From NCBI GenBank assembly GCA_000525025.1, contig JCKJ01000001.1, positions 1,364,001 through 1,428,000 on the forward strand: a stretch of 64,000 nucleotides of DNA, written 5' to 3'. Of the stretch, positions 52,096-61,372 are shown piece by piece. The notes under the pieces were generated by a model that searched no databases, had not been told where the DNA came from, and worked only from the letters and a program-made list of their open reading frames with translations. Source of the DNA: Methylophilaceae bacterium 11. GTDB lineage: Bacteria; Pseudomonadota; Gammaproteobacteria; Burkholderiales; Methylophilaceae. The number at the start of each line of letters is the position of its first letter. Position 1 is the first letter of the stretch. The position numbers and the translations under genes are program-made.

Positions 52096-53709
52096 ATGGA
52101 CATCACCAAAGAAAAGGTTCTTTCAAACCAACTCAGGTTAGGCATGTTTATCGCTGACCTTGATAGACCGTGGTTAGGAACCCCCTTCTTGCTGCAAGGC
52201 TTTGTGCTTGAAGAAGATGAGCAACTGCAAACACTAAAACAGCTGTGTGAGTTTGTGTATGTAGATCGCACCAAATCCATCGGCGACCAATTTGGCAGTA
52301 AGGTCAAAGTGGATGTTGCTATCAAGCGTAAATCCGTCCCAGTGATTATCAAACAAGCAGCTAGCACCAAACAGCCTAACACCCGCGTGAATACGGCGCC
52401 CAAGGTGATGGTTAAAACCACAAACAACCAAAAGAAGACGCTTCAGCAATCCAACTTTTTTGAGATTATGAGTGCCATCAAAAAAGGTGAAATCACGCAA
52501 ACCAATGATGGCATCATCTTTAATGTCAGAGAGGCTAAATCATCAGCGTCAGCATCAACACCGCTCAATGGCACGCACAGTGCTGAAAGTACACAGCCAG
52601 ATACCGATAGCAATGGAAGCGCACTTGGCTTCTTGAGAAATCTATTTAGCAATAAAAAAGAAAAGCTCAAAACACCCAAGTCTAATGGTGAAACAGACGA
52701 TGATCCATTTGGGATTACCGAATCTGAAATGTATCGCATTCATATTTATCAAAATGAAGTGCCGCGTGTAGAGCAGGAAATGGCGGTGATTTACCCCACC
52801 TATGAAAAGACACAAATTGCCACCAAAGAAATCTTCGAAGCCATTGCCAATAAACAACACCTAGATATCAGCACGGTCTCCGAGGTGTTAGATCATATGG
52901 TGGATAGCATCAGCCGCACACCGGATGCGCTAATGTGGCTTGCCAAACTCAAAGATGCAGACAATGTAGCTTATGCGCAGGCGCTCAATGTATCGATCAA
53001 CATGATGGCTTTTTCTAGCTTTTTAGCATTACCAAAACTAGAGATTAAAGAAATGGGTTTGGCTGGCCTGCTGCAAGACTTGGGCAAGGTAAAAATTCCG
53101 CAACGCATTTTGTTAAAAAATGCAAAACTCAGTCCCACGGAATTTGAAATTGCTAAATTACATATTGAAGAAGGACTGCGTATTCTGGCAAAAACATCGG
53201 ATATTCCAGATTCTGTAATTGAAGTGATTGCACAACACCACGAGCGCTATGATGGCAGCGGCTACCCAAACAACCTAGATGGCGAGCAAATTCAAATACG
53301 CGCGCAAATTGCTGGCTTAATTGATACCTATTGCGCGCTCACCACTGATCGCAGCTACGCCAAGAGCATCCACAACCTGAAAGCATTGGATGAAATTCAT
53401 CAGATGCGAGATAAATTATTTTCAAGTGAACTAGTCGAACAACTCATTCAGTTTTTTGGCATCTACCCCGTCAGCTCCCTGGTCGAACTGAATAGCGGAG
53501 AAATTGGCGTAGTGATTCAGCAGAATCAGGTGCGGCGCTTACTCCCCAGAGTGATGGTAGTGCTCGCGCCAGATAGAACGCGCAATGAATTTCCAGTTAC
53601 CCTTGATCTATTAAACTCTCCTAAAACGCCAGATGGCGAAGTGTACAAAATAGTACGTGCGGTGACGGCAGATAGCCTAGGGCTGCATGCCGAAGACTTT
53701 TATATCTAA
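52096..53709 (+). CDS. DUF3391 + degenerate HD-GYP domain protein
   Basis: 537 residues, cytoplasmic. An N-terminal DUF3391-like part (about 1-60: LRLGMFIADLDRPWLGTPF, LCEFVYVDRT) is followed by a Ser/Thr-rich low-complexity linker (about 150-200) and an HD-GYP domain from about 255. HD-GYP proteins normally hydrolyse c-di-GMP at a metal centre. Here two metal His residues are lost: YAQALNVS (Gln295 for His) and LLQDLGKVKIP (Gln327-Asp for His-Asp). The HHERYDGSGYP segment (GYP at 389-391) is kept. It is more likely a binding or regulatory protein than an active enzyme. Followed after ten bases by an EAL protein, with which it may work. Confidence 0.87.
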   Translation: MDITKEKVLSNQLRLGMFIADLDRPWLGTPFLLQGFVLEEDEQLQTLKQLCEFVYVDRTKSIGDQFGSKVKVDVAIKRKSVPVIIKQAASTKQPNTRVNTAPKVMVKTTNNQKKTLQQSNFFEIMSAIKKGEITQTNDGIIFNVREAKSSASASTPLNGTHSAESTQPDTDSNGSALGFLRNLFSNKKEKLKTPKSNGETDDDPFGITESEMYRIHIYQNEVPRVEQEMAVIYPTYEKTQIATKEIFEAIANKQHLDISTVSEVLDHMVDSISRTPDALMWLAKLKDADNVAYAQALNVSINMMAFSSFLALPKLEIKEMGLAGLLQDLGKVKIPQRILLKNAKLSPTEFEIAKLHIEEGLRILAKTSDIPDSVIEVIAQHHERYDGSGYPNNLDGEQIQIRAQIAGLIDTYCALTTDRSYAKSIHNLKALDEIHQMRDKLFSSELVEQLIQFFGIYPVSSLVELNSGEIGVVIQQNQVRRLLPRVMVVLAPDRTRNEFPVTLDLLNSPKTPDGEVYKIVRAVTADSLGLHAEDFYI

Positions 53710-53719
53710 TATCTAGCTT

Positions 53720-55471
53720 ATGCGCCTACTCGATAGATTGGAAGATGGCGAACAAACACCTTATTTACGTACGCTCGACATTGAGTACACCGCAGAACAT
53801 CTGGCGATCAAAGCAACGCAATATCAACTGGAAATGCATCAGCTACAGGGCACGTATCAAGCCGATGTAGATGCTATAGAAGCGTTATATCTAGCGCTGG
53901 ATAACGAAGATAAAAACGATGCGCTGGAGCAGTTGTTTGTAGACATTGCGACTTGGCCAAGCACTATGTCATGGGATGCATTTTGTATCCGCATCAACAC
54001 GTGTATCGCGCATTGGGTACAAGCCATTCAAGCCAATACCAAACTGACCAGCATCACCAGTTTGTTGCGCTGCCTCGCTCTCGGGCATGCATCAGGCACC
54101 GGCAGTACCAGCACGGCACGCCTTCACCTTTACCTATTTGAAATATTGAGCGAAAGTTTACATACCTATGAGCAGCATCAGATTCATTTTCTGTTGGATC
54201 ATGATGCCATTACCAATTTGCCGAATACGCACCTGCTGATTCAAGCCATTGCGGAAAGCGCAGAACCGTCATCAGCTCCGGTCGAGTTAAGCCTGATCTC
54301 AATCCGTTTTTTAATCGAACGCGGCACCAATACAATTTCTCCGACATTGCCCCCCGCGCTCAGCATCAAAATTGTAGAGCTACTGACCACGTGTTTCCCA
54401 AGTGCCCACAGCTTGTTTCAGTCTGGCGCGTTGTTGTTTAACGTGTTGCTTGAAAAGTCTATACAGCCGCCACAAATGAATTTATTGATTGCTAAAATTC
54501 AACGTTGTTTTGAGCAAGTCATTCCTTTTGACCACCAAGCATTCATTGTCACCCCTGTGATTGGGGCGGCCATACAAACACAACCGAATGACTATGTACA
54601 TATGGTTGAGCATGCCCGCATTGCGCTTAACCATGCACTTACTAGTCAACTGGATGCTGTGATTTATACGCAAGCAATCTCCGATGAAGCCGATCATCAA
54701 AAGAAACTGGAACTAGATATTACCGATGCGTTCAACAATGAAGATCTAGAGCTTTACTTGCAGCCTATTGTTGGGTTGCCGGATGGACATTGTGTAGGTG
54801 CCGAAGTCTTATTGCGCTGGCCGAGTGCAAAGAGTAAGGGTATTTACCCCAATGTCATGGTGGAGATCATCAATAAAGTTGGGCTGGGTAAGATGTTCAC
54901 GCGCTGGCTTATTCACTCGGTATGCCGACTAGCGCACCAACTGATTAACCAAAACAAGCTCTCGGTCTACCTAACACTCAACTTGCGCGCAGAAGATCTA
55001 TACGATAAAGACTTGCCCTTGCTGATTCTGCAAAGTAGTCAGTTTTGGAAAATCAAACCGCAAGATTTGATTTTGGAAATCACAGAAAATGGCATTTTGG
55101 AAGAAAATGAAACCACACTGCATACTATTCAGCAAATGACGGACCATGGGTTTAGGTTAGCACTGGATGATTTCGGTACTGGCTATTCATCTATGGCGAG
55201 GCTACGCAATATGCCCATCTCATTGATTAAAATCGACCAGTCTTTTGTGCGTGATATTCATTTATCTGACAAAGACTTCAGAATGGTGCAATCCATGGCT
55301 TCTCTGGCAGAGAGCTTAGATAAAGAAGTGTTGGTGGAAGGTGTGGAAAACGAGGCCGCGCTGCAATTAATCAACCAAATTGGCATCACCAAAGCACAGG
55401 GCTACTATTTTTCAAAACCGATGCCCTTTGATGAATTTGTACAGTGGGCAAAAATAAATTCTGCGAGCTGA
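53720..55471 (+). CDS. EAL phosphodiesterase with degenerate GGDEF domain
   Basis: 583 residues, no membrane segment. The N-terminal 160 residues are an alpha-helical, unrecognised region. A GGDEF-like part (about 165-325) starts LLDHDAITNLPNTHLL but its active loop reads QSGALLF near 234-240, so it cannot make c-di-GMP. The EAL domain (about 335-575) keeps all catalytic marks: EVLLRW (Glu362), LNLRAEDL, EITENG, DDFGTGYSS, KIDQSFV, EGVE and QGYYFSKPM. Predicted net activity is c-di-GMP breakdown to pGpG. Operon with the HD-GYP-like gene ten bases upstream. No Shine-Dalgarno is evident before the ATG. Confidence 0.92.
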   Translation: MRLLDRLEDGEQTPYLRTLDIEYTAEHLAIKATQYQLEMHQLQGTYQADVDAIEALYLALDNEDKNDALEQLFVDIATWPSTMSWDAFCIRINTCIAHWVQAIQANTKLTSITSLLRCLALGHASGTGSTSTARLHLYLFEILSESLHTYEQHQIHFLLDHDAITNLPNTHLLIQAIAESAEPSSAPVELSLISIRFLIERGTNTISPTLPPALSIKIVELLTTCFPSAHSLFQSGALLFNVLLEKSIQPPQMNLLIAKIQRCFEQVIPFDHQAFIVTPVIGAAIQTQPNDYVHMVEHARIALNHALTSQLDAVIYTQAISDEADHQKKLELDITDAFNNEDLELYLQPIVGLPDGHCVGAEVLLRWPSAKSKGIYPNVMVEIINKVGLGKMFTRWLIHSVCRLAHQLINQNKLSVYLTLNLRAEDLYDKDLPLLILQSSQFWKIKPQDLILEITENGILEENETTLHTIQQMTDHGFRLALDDFGTGYSSMARLRNMPISLIKIDQSFVRDIHLSDKDFRMVQSMASLAESLDKEVLVEGVENEAALQLINQIGITKAQGYYFSKPMPFDEFVQWAKINSAS

Positions 55472-55477
55472 TATAAT
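55472..55477 (+). promoter_or_regulatory. TATAAT -10 box for queD (leaderless arrangement)
   Basis: A perfect TATAAT ends six bases before the queD ATG at 55484, so the expected transcription start coincides with the A of the start codon. No ribosome binding site and no good -35 were seen. It overlaps the end of the preceding gene. Confidence 0.5.
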
Positions 55478-55483
55478 TCAGCC

Positions 55484-55924
55484 ATGCAAATCACTACACG
55501 CCTTGAATTTGATGCGGGCCACCGTATCCCAGACCATAAAAGCCAATGCCGCAACTTGCACGGCCACCGCTACGCCATCGAAATCACGTTATCCGGCGAT
55601 ATTATTCAGCAAGACCATGCTTCAGAAAACGGCATGGTCATGGACTTTTCTGATGTGAAGAAAATTGCACGTGAAACCGTAGTAGACGTTTGGGATCATG
55701 CGTTTATTGTCTATCAGGGCGACCAAGTTGTTTTAGACTTTCTGAACAGTCTGCCTAGCCATAAAACCGTAATCTTCCCCACTATTCCTACTGCGGAAAA
55801 TATGGCGTCTGAAGCATTCAGGTTATTAAAAGCACAGTACAAAGATGTATACGGCAACCACCTCACACTTGAGCGCGTGCGCTTATACGAGACCCCTAAT
55901 AGCTGGACAGACGCTGTCCGCTAG
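55484..55924 (+). CDS. queD: 6-carboxytetrahydropterin synthase
   Basis: Makes 6-carboxy-5,6,7,8-tetrahydropterin from dihydroneopterin triphosphate, an early step to queuosine. 146 residues. Zinc His residues in DAGHRIP and NLHGHRY; active-site Cys in KSQCRNLHGH; the acidic MVMDFSDVK and VRLYETPNSW also fit. Family of PTPS/QueD proteins. The usual queC/queE partners are not adjacent; queG is at 27 kb. Its stop overlaps the convergent rfbD by 4 bases. A TATAAT lies directly upstream. Confidence 0.94.
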   Translation: MQITTRLEFDAGHRIPDHKSQCRNLHGHRYAIEITLSGDIIQQDHASENGMVMDFSDVKKIARETVVDVWDHAFIVYQGDQVVLDFLNSLPSHKTVIFPTIPTAENMASEAFRLLKAQYKDVYGNHLTLERVRLYETPNSWTDAVR

Positions 55925-56826
55925 TCAAATCGCTGGACTTGTCCCATCACTTCATCCAATGCTAGCTCCCAAGAAGGCAATGCAACACCAAAGGTTTTGT
56001 TCAGTTTAGTCTGATCTAATCTTGAGTTACGTGGGCGTACTGCTGGCGTTGGGTATTCTGCAGTAGTGATAGCGCCCACCGTATCTGCTTTGACTCGCAA
56101 TGGGGGCAAGGCAAATGCATCCGCCCGCACCTCATATGCCGCCAAAATGGCGCGCGTAAAACCAAACCATGTAGTACTGCCAGCATTGGTAAAGTGATAG
56201 ACGCCTGATTGGGATTGATTATCTGTCTGCCAAGCATCTAGCAACTGATTGACTGCCGTGGCAATAGCATGGCTACTTGTAGGTGCGCCCCATTGATCGT
56301 CAACAATCTTTAATTGTTCGCGCTCTGCGCTTAATCTTAAAACGGTTTTCAGGAAGTTTTTACCGTGCGCACCGTATACCCAGCTTGTGCGTAAAATCAA
56401 ATGTGGTAAACCAACAGCTTGTATCGCAACTTCGCCCATTAGCTTGCTACGGCCATATACGCTGAGCGGATTCACTGCATCGGTTTCTACATAAGGCGCT
56501 TCTTTACTACCATCAAACACATAGTCTGTAGAAAAGTGGATTAATCCGGCACCAATATTTGCGGCTTCTTCTGCCAAAACACCAGGGGCAACGGCATTAA
56601 TCGCATGCGCTAACTCAGGTTCTTTTTCAGCTCTATCTACTGCAGTATAAGCTGCGGGATTAATAATAAGTGCTGGCCTCACTAACTGCACGACACGACG
56701 AACGGCATCTGTATCAGCAAGGTCCAGTTGCTCGCGATCCAGTGCAACGATTTCGTGATGACCGCCTAGCGTGTGCTGCAAAGCATGGCCGACCTGACCT
56801 TTTACACCTGTCACTAAAATTTTCAT
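55921..56826 (-). CDS. rfbD: dTDP-4-dehydrorhamnose reductase
   Basis: Last step of dTDP-L-rhamnose synthesis. 301 residues. NAD(P)-binding KILVTGVKGQVGHALQ, INPAAYTAVDRAEKE, STDYVFDGSKEAPYVETDAVNPLSVYGRSKLMGE (Ser/Tyr/Lys catalytic set) and LRTSWVYGAHGKNFLKT. Matches RfbD/RmlD length. It is the last gene of the rfbBACD run, 19 bases after rfbC. Cytoplasmic. Confidence 0.96.
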   Translation of the reverse strand: MKILVTGVKGQVGHALQHTLGGHHEIVALDREQLDLADTDAVRRVVQLVRPALIINPAAYTAVDRAEKEPELAHAINAVAPGVLAEEAANIGAGLIHFSTDYVFDGSKEAPYVETDAVNPLSVYGRSKLMGEVAIQAVGLPHLILRTSWVYGAHGKNFLKTVLRLSAEREQLKIVDDQWGAPTSSHAIATAVNQLLDAWQTDNQSQSGVYHFTNAGSTTWFGFTRAILAAYEVRADAFALPPLRVKADTVGAITTAEYPTPAVRPRNSRLDQTKLNKTFGVALPSWELALDEVMGQVQRFD

Positions 56827-56845
56827 GGGCTACCAGATGAATCGA

Positions 56846-57391
56846 TTAAGGGAATTTTCTTGCATCACGCAAGCTTGAAGCAATGCTGTCTTTGGCTGAC
56901 AACACTGGTTTAGCATCGCTTGGCCATTCGATACCAATATCAGCGTCATCCCAGCGAATGCTGCACTCAAATTGTGGCGCATAAAAATCAGTGGTTTTAT
57001 ACAAAAATTCGGCATGATCAGAGAGCACTAGAAACCCATGTGCAAATCCTGGCGGTATCCACATTTGGCGTTTGTTCTCTGCGGAAAGCAGTTCACCTAC
57101 CCATTGACCAAAAGTAGGCGAGGATTGCCGAATGTCCACAGCGACATCAAATACTTCGCCTTGCGTCACGCGCACTAGCTTGCCTTGCGCCTGTTCAATT
57201 TGATAGTGCAGGCCTCGCAGCACGTTCTTTGCAGAACGTGAGTGGTTATCCTGAACAAAATCATAGTGTTGGCCTACTGCTGCATCAAATTGGTTTGCAT
57301 TAAAACTCTCAAAAAAGAACCCACGATCATCACCAAATACCTTGGGCTCAAACACCAACACTTCTGGAATACGCGTTTGAATCACATTCAT
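56846..57391 (-). CDS. rfbC: dTDP-4-dehydrorhamnose 3,5-epimerase
   Basis: 181 residues, cupin fold. Seen: PEVLVFEPKVFGDDRGFFFESFN, QDNHSRSAKNVLRGLHYQ (catalytic His), VRVTQGEVFDVAVDIRQSSPTFGQWVG, WIPPGFAHGFLVLSDHAEFLYKTTDFY (catalytic Tyr), and IRWDDADIGIEWP. All are standard for RfbC/RmlC. The ATG overlaps the rfbA stop (TAATG). Confidence 0.97.
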   Translation of the reverse strand: MNVIQTRIPEVLVFEPKVFGDDRGFFFESFNANQFDAAVGQHYDFVQDNHSRSAKNVLRGLHYQIEQAQGKLVRVTQGEVFDVAVDIRQSSPTFGQWVGELLSAENKRQMWIPPGFAHGFLVLSDHAEFLYKTTDFYAPQFECSIRWDDADIGIEWPSDAKPVLSAKDSIASSLRDARKFP

Positions 57392-58272
57392 TAAAACACT
57401 TTCTCTGTTAACACTTGTTTCAAATACTGACCGTAGCCATTTTTAGCGTACTTGCTGGCCAACTTCTCTAATGCTGCTGCGTCGATAAACCCTTTGCGGT
57501 AAGCAATCTCTTCCGGACAAGCAATTTTTAACCCTTGGCGCTTCTCAATGGTCTGAATAAAGGCGCCAGCTTCCAATAACGATTCATGCGTACCTGTATC
57601 CAACCAAGCCATGCCGCGCCCCATCACCTCTACATGCAAATCTGCCAACTCCAGATAATGACGATTGACGTCGGTAATTTCTAATTCGCCACGAGGAGAT
57701 GGTTTAAGATTTTTTGCAATATCAACCACGCGATTGTCGTAAAAATACAAGCCTGTGACAGCATAACGGGATTTAGGTTGCGTCGGTTTTTCTTCCAAAC
57801 TAATGGCTTGACCTGCTTGGTTAAATTCCACCACGCCGTAACGCTCAGGATCATTCACCGGATAGGCAAATACAGTGGCACCGCTTGTACGCTCAGCAGC
57901 TTTTTGCGCCATCAGCGCCAGCTCGTGCCCGTAGAAAATGTTATCGCCCAATACAAGGGCACATGGGTCATTGCCAATAAATGATTCGCCCAAAATAAAG
58001 GCTTGTGCCAATCCATCTGGCGATGGCTGTACTTTGTATTGAATGGACATGCCCCATTGACTACCATCGCCTAGCAATTCTGAAAAACGCGGTGTGTCTT
58101 GCGGTGTTGAGATGATCAATACTTCACGAATACCAGCCAACATCAGCGCGGATAATGGGTAGTAAATCATCGGCTTGTCATACACCGGCAATAACTGCTT
58201 AGAAACCACCTGCGTAACAGGATACAAACGTGTACCGGAACCACCGGCCAATACAATGCCTTTCATTGCCAT
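57391..58272 (-). CDS. rfbA: Glucose-1-phosphate thymidylyltransferase
   Basis: First committed step to dTDP-L-rhamnose. 293 residues. [16 protein letters not shown], the Lys region [89 protein letters not shown]. The RfbA type, usually feedback-inhibited by dTDP-rhamnose. ATG 58272 overlaps the rfbB stop (TAATG); 58266 is an alternative start. Confidence 0.97.
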   Translation of the reverse strand: MAMKGIVLAGGSGTRLYPVTQVVSKQLLPVYDKPMIYYPLSALMLAGIREVLIISTPQDTPRFSELLGDGSQWGMSIQYKVQPSPDGLAQAFILGESFIGNDPCALVLGDNIFYGHELALMAQKAAERTSGATVFAYPVNDPERYGVVEFNQAGQAISLEEKPTQPKSRYAVTGLYFYDNRVVDIAKNLKPSPRGELEITDVNRHYLELADLHVEVMGRGMAWLDTGTHESLLEAGAFIQTIEKRQGLKIACPEEIAYRKGFIDAAALEKLASKYAKNGYGQYLKQVLTEKVF

Positions 58273-59354
58273 TATGCTAGCTCCTCACCACGTTCTTTGT
58301 AATTCTGGCTCACCCAGTTTTTATATTCACCACTAGTGATATTGTTGACCCATTGTGGGTGCGCTAAATACCACTTCACGGTCTTATGAATGCCAGTCTC
58401 AAACGTCTCTGCTGGCTTCCAGCCGAGTTCTCGTTCAATTTTGGTGGCATCAATTGCATAACGCTGATCATGTCCCGGACGATCCACGACAAATGTAATT
58501 TGGTCGCGGTAACTGCCTTGCGCTTTAGGTTGTTCCTGATCCAGAATATCGCACAAGGTATGCACTACATCTAAATTCGTTTTTTCGTTCCAGCCACCAA
58601 TATTATAGGTCTCACCTACTGTCCCGTCTTCTAATACACGCCTAATCGCGCTACAGTGGTCTGTCACATACAGCCAATCACGGACATTGCTACCATTACC
58701 ATAAATGGGCAGCGGTTTACCTTGCAGTGCATTGTGAATCACCAATGGGATTAGCTTCTCTGGAAAATGGTAAGGGCCATAATTGTTAGAGCAGTTAGTG
58801 GTTAACGTTGGCAAGCCGTAAGTGTGATGATAGGCGCGCACCAAATGATCTGAAGCGGCTTTAGAAGCAGAGTATGGGCTGTTAGGCTCATAAGCATTGG
58901 TCTCTTTAAATGCAGGGTCTGTTGCGCTCAATGAACCATACACTTCATCGGTAGACACATGTAGAAAACGGAACTGCGTTTTATCGGTTGCACCGAGTGC
59001 ACCCCAGTATGCCCGCACCTCTTCTAATAGATGAAAGGTACCGACCACATTGGTCTCAATAAACTCACCAGGCCCGTGAATCGAGCGGTCTACATGACTC
59101 TCTGCAGCAAAATTGACCACTGCACGTGGTTGATGAGCCGCAAGCAACTTTTGCACAGCCTCTCTATCACCGATATCTGCATGCACAAATACATGGTCTG
59201 GATTGTGCTGAATTTCTGCCAAATTTTCTAAATTACCAGCATAGGTCAATTTATCCAAATTAATGACTTTACCTAGTCCATGCTTCACCCATTCATTGAC
59301 AAAGTTACTACCGATAAAACCTGCACCACCTGTCACTACGATACAATTTTTCAT
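58272..59354 (-). CDS. rfbB: dTDP-glucose 4,6-dehydratase
   Basis: Oxidises and dehydrates dTDP-glucose to the 4-keto-6-deoxy sugar. 360 residues, SDR fold. [13 protein letters not shown] (NAD motif), [54 protein letters not shown] (YxxxK), [15 protein letters not shown] and the C-terminal [10 protein letters not shown]. First gene of the rhamnose operon, 55 bases downstream of dnaQ on the same strand. The product feeds surface polysaccharide; no glycosyltransferase is in view. Confidence 0.97.
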   Translation of the reverse strand: MKNCIVVTGGAGFIGSNFVNEWVKHGLGKVINLDKLTYAGNLENLAEIQHNPDHVFVHADIGDREAVQKLLAAHQPRAVVNFAAESHVDRSIHGPGEFIETNVVGTFHLLEEVRAYWGALGATDKTQFRFLHVSTDEVYGSLSATDPAFKETNAYEPNSPYSASKAASDHLVRAYHHTYGLPTLTTNCSNNYGPYHFPEKLIPLVIHNALQGKPLPIYGNGSNVRDWLYVTDHCSAIRRVLEDGTVGETYNIGGWNEKTNLDVVHTLCDILDQEQPKAQGSYRDQITFVVDRPGHDQRYAIDATKIERELGWKPAETFETGIHKTVKWYLAHPQWVNNITSGEYKNWVSQNYKERGEELA

Positions 59355-59409
59355 ATTATTTCCATTATTCTAAAATCAATCCGGTGAATTCATCTCGGGC
59401 TAACATCAC

Positions 59410-60093
59410 CTACCAAAGCTGCGCACCTGTTTTTTTCAAACCTTCTAAATAAGCCGCATGTGCCTCTAGCTCTTCACTTTCTGGCGGAAGCACTTTAATG
59501 CTGACAGCTTGGTGCTGATGCATCACCTGTTGTGACTGCGTCTCTTTGGCTTGCTGCAAATCCATCAACAAACTGTCTTGACCACGCGTCATTGCCATAT
59601 AGACTTCAGCCAGCAACTCCGCATCTAGCAGCGCGCCGTGCAAGGTACGTTTGGAATTATCAATGCCAAAATGCCTACATAATGCATCCAAATTGTTACG
59701 CTGGCCCGGACGCGCGTCTTTGGCCATCTTCAATGTGTCAGTAATTCTATCGCAAAACTTCTGGATTGGCTGTAGCCCAATCCGGCCAAGCTCTGCATTT
59801 AAAAAGCCAACATCAAACGGTGCGTTGTGAATAATCAGCTCAGCATCTTTGATAAATCTTGTAAATTCATCGGCAATCGCATCAAAATGTGGCTTATCTT
59901 GTAAAAATTCCAAAGTAATGCCGTGCACTTCCTGTGCAGCCGCATCAATCTCGCGATCAGGGTTCAAATACACATGGAAATGATTCTGCGTAGGCCGTCT
60001 GTTAATCATCTCCACCGCTGCAATTTCTATAATGCGGTGCCCTTGATCTGGATATAAGCCTGTGGTTTCAGTATCTAAAAAAATCTGTCTCAT
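59410..60093 (-). CDS. dnaQ: DNA polymerase III epsilon subunit (3'-5' proofreading)
   Basis: 227 residues. DEDDh exonuclease motifs: FLDTETTGLYPDQGHRIIEIAAVEM (Exo I), IIHNAPFDVGFLNAELGR (Exo II) and LHGALLDAELLAEVYMAM (Exo III). The C-terminal tail (about 180-227) would bind the alpha subunit. Length and rnhA-dnaQ neighbourhood match true DnaQ. It follows rnhA by 20 bases on the same strand. Confidence 0.95.
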   Translation of the reverse strand: MRQIFLDTETTGLYPDQGHRIIEIAAVEMINRRPTQNHFHVYLNPDREIDAAAQEVHGITLEFLQDKPHFDAIADEFTRFIKDAELIIHNAPFDVGFLNAELGRIGLQPIQKFCDRITDTLKMAKDARPGQRNNLDALCRHFGIDNSKRTLHGALLDAELLAEVYMAMTRGQDSLLMDLQQAKETQSQQVMHQHQAVSIKVLPPESEELEAHAAYLEGLKKTGAQLW

Positions 60094-60113
60094 CTACGTC
60101 AGTCCTAGTTGCT

Positions 60114-60560
60114 TTAATTTGCCAACACTTCTTCTACACCAAGGTTTGCCAAGGCATCAGCACGTTCATTACCAATATTACCGGCATGGCCTTTGACCCA
60201 AATCCACTCAATTTGGTGGGATTGCACAAGCGCATCTAATTGCTTCCACAAGTCTTCGTTCTTCACCGGTTTTTTGTCTGCGGTGCGCCATTGGCGTTGC
60301 TTCCAGCCAATAATCCACTCGGTTATCCCTTTTTGCACATAAGATGAATCGGTGTAAATTTTAATCTGACACGGGCGTTTAATCGCCTCTAGTGCGCGAA
60401 TGACGGCAGTTAATTCCATGCGGTTATTCGTGGTTTGCGCCTCACCACCAAAGAGCGTTTTTTCTTGTGCGCCAAATAACAACAGTGCACCCCAACCACC
60501 TACACCAGGATTCCCTTTACATGCACCATCTGCGTATATTTCTACTAAATTGATTGTCAT
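60114..60560 (-). CDS. rnhA: Ribonuclease HI
   Basis: Degrades RNA in RNA/DNA hybrids. 148 residues. The four acidic ligands are seen: [36 protein letters not shown] and the C-terminal NERADALA, with [12 protein letters not shown] holding the flexible His. Usual RnhA length. Four bases separate it from the methyltransferase gene upstream and 20 from dnaQ; the three form an operon typical of beta- and gammaproteobacteria. Confidence 0.96.
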   Translation of the reverse strand: MTINLVEIYADGACKGNPGVGGWGALLLFGAQEKTLFGGEAQTTNNRMELTAVIRALEAIKRPCQIKIYTDSSYVQKGITEWIIGWKQRQWRTADKKPVKNEDLWKQLDALVQSHQIEWIWVKGHAGNIGNERADALANLGVEEVLAN

Positions 60561-60564
60561 CTTA

Positions 60565-61296
60565 CTATTGTGTTTTTTTGTTTATTTTTTGTGAAGGTTT
60601 TGTTTTTTGCTGTGTCGCCACAAGGGCAGATTTCACTAACGATTTTTTCCAGTTTGGTTTGAGTAGTGTCATGTTAACGACACGTTTTTTAGCCACAATG
60701 TAGTAAATACCGCCTAATGGCGCATTGCACTTTGTAGCAAAGGTTTCAATACAGCGTTGTCGATGAATCCATTTCGTATCATTGATTGGCAAAATAAATG
60801 CTTGTGTACCACCATGTACAAACTCTAATCCTAGTAACGCTAGCCAATCTTTAATACGCTTTAAAGACAGCGTATTGCCGCACCAAGGATAATGCTGCTT
60901 TTTAGAAAACAAGCGCCGCACACCCCAAGCACTCATTGGATTATAGCCTGTTAATATCAAATGCCCCTCGGGGACAAGTACGCGCTCTACTTCTCGCAGC
61001 GTTTGATGAGGGTTCTGACTAAACTCTAATACATGCGGTAGGCATAGCAAATCTATAGATGCAGAAGCAAACGGCAAAAATTCGCTCTCACACAACACAT
61101 CACCGGCGCCAGCATCTGCACGTAAGCGCTTGGCAATACGGGATTGCTGTAACAAATCCATTTCGAGCAAGCCAATCTGCAAGGCATTAAAGCCAAAAAT
61201 ATCAGCGACGTGCTGATCATAAATGGCTTTTTCACTTGCAAGCAAATAATTGCCAAGCGGACTTTTTAACCAATCATCTTGTGTATTCGGATACAT
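60565..61296 (-). CDS. Class I SAM-dependent methyltransferase (Methyltransf_11-like)
   Basis: 243 residues, cytoplasmic. The SAM motif I is weak ([13 protein letters not shown] instead of a glycine loop), but [47 protein letters not shown] is the classical post-I region. A C-terminal basic tail (about 210-243, Lys-rich) is unusual and could bind nucleic acid. A methyltransferase of this kind sits between gloB and rnhA in many proteobacteria (YafS-like in E. coli); its substrate is unknown. Divergent from gloB, 76 bases apart. Confidence 0.88.
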   Translation of the reverse strand: MYPNTQDDWLKSPLGNYLLASEKAIYDQHVADIFGFNALQIGLLEMDLLQQSRIAKRLRADAGAGDVLCESEFLPFASASIDLLCLPHVLEFSQNPHQTLREVERVLVPEGHLILTGYNPMSAWGVRRLFSKKQHYPWCGNTLSLKRIKDWLALLGLEFVHGGTQAFILPINDTKWIHRQRCIETFATKCNAPLGGIYYIVAKKRVVNMTLLKPNWKKSLVKSALVATQQKTKPSQKINKKTQ

Positions 61297-61372
61297 TTAT
61301 CAGTTGACAAATACTGGCAGAATCACAACCATGAGATACTCTGTTGGCTGTCGTTTGTTTAAGCATTGATAC

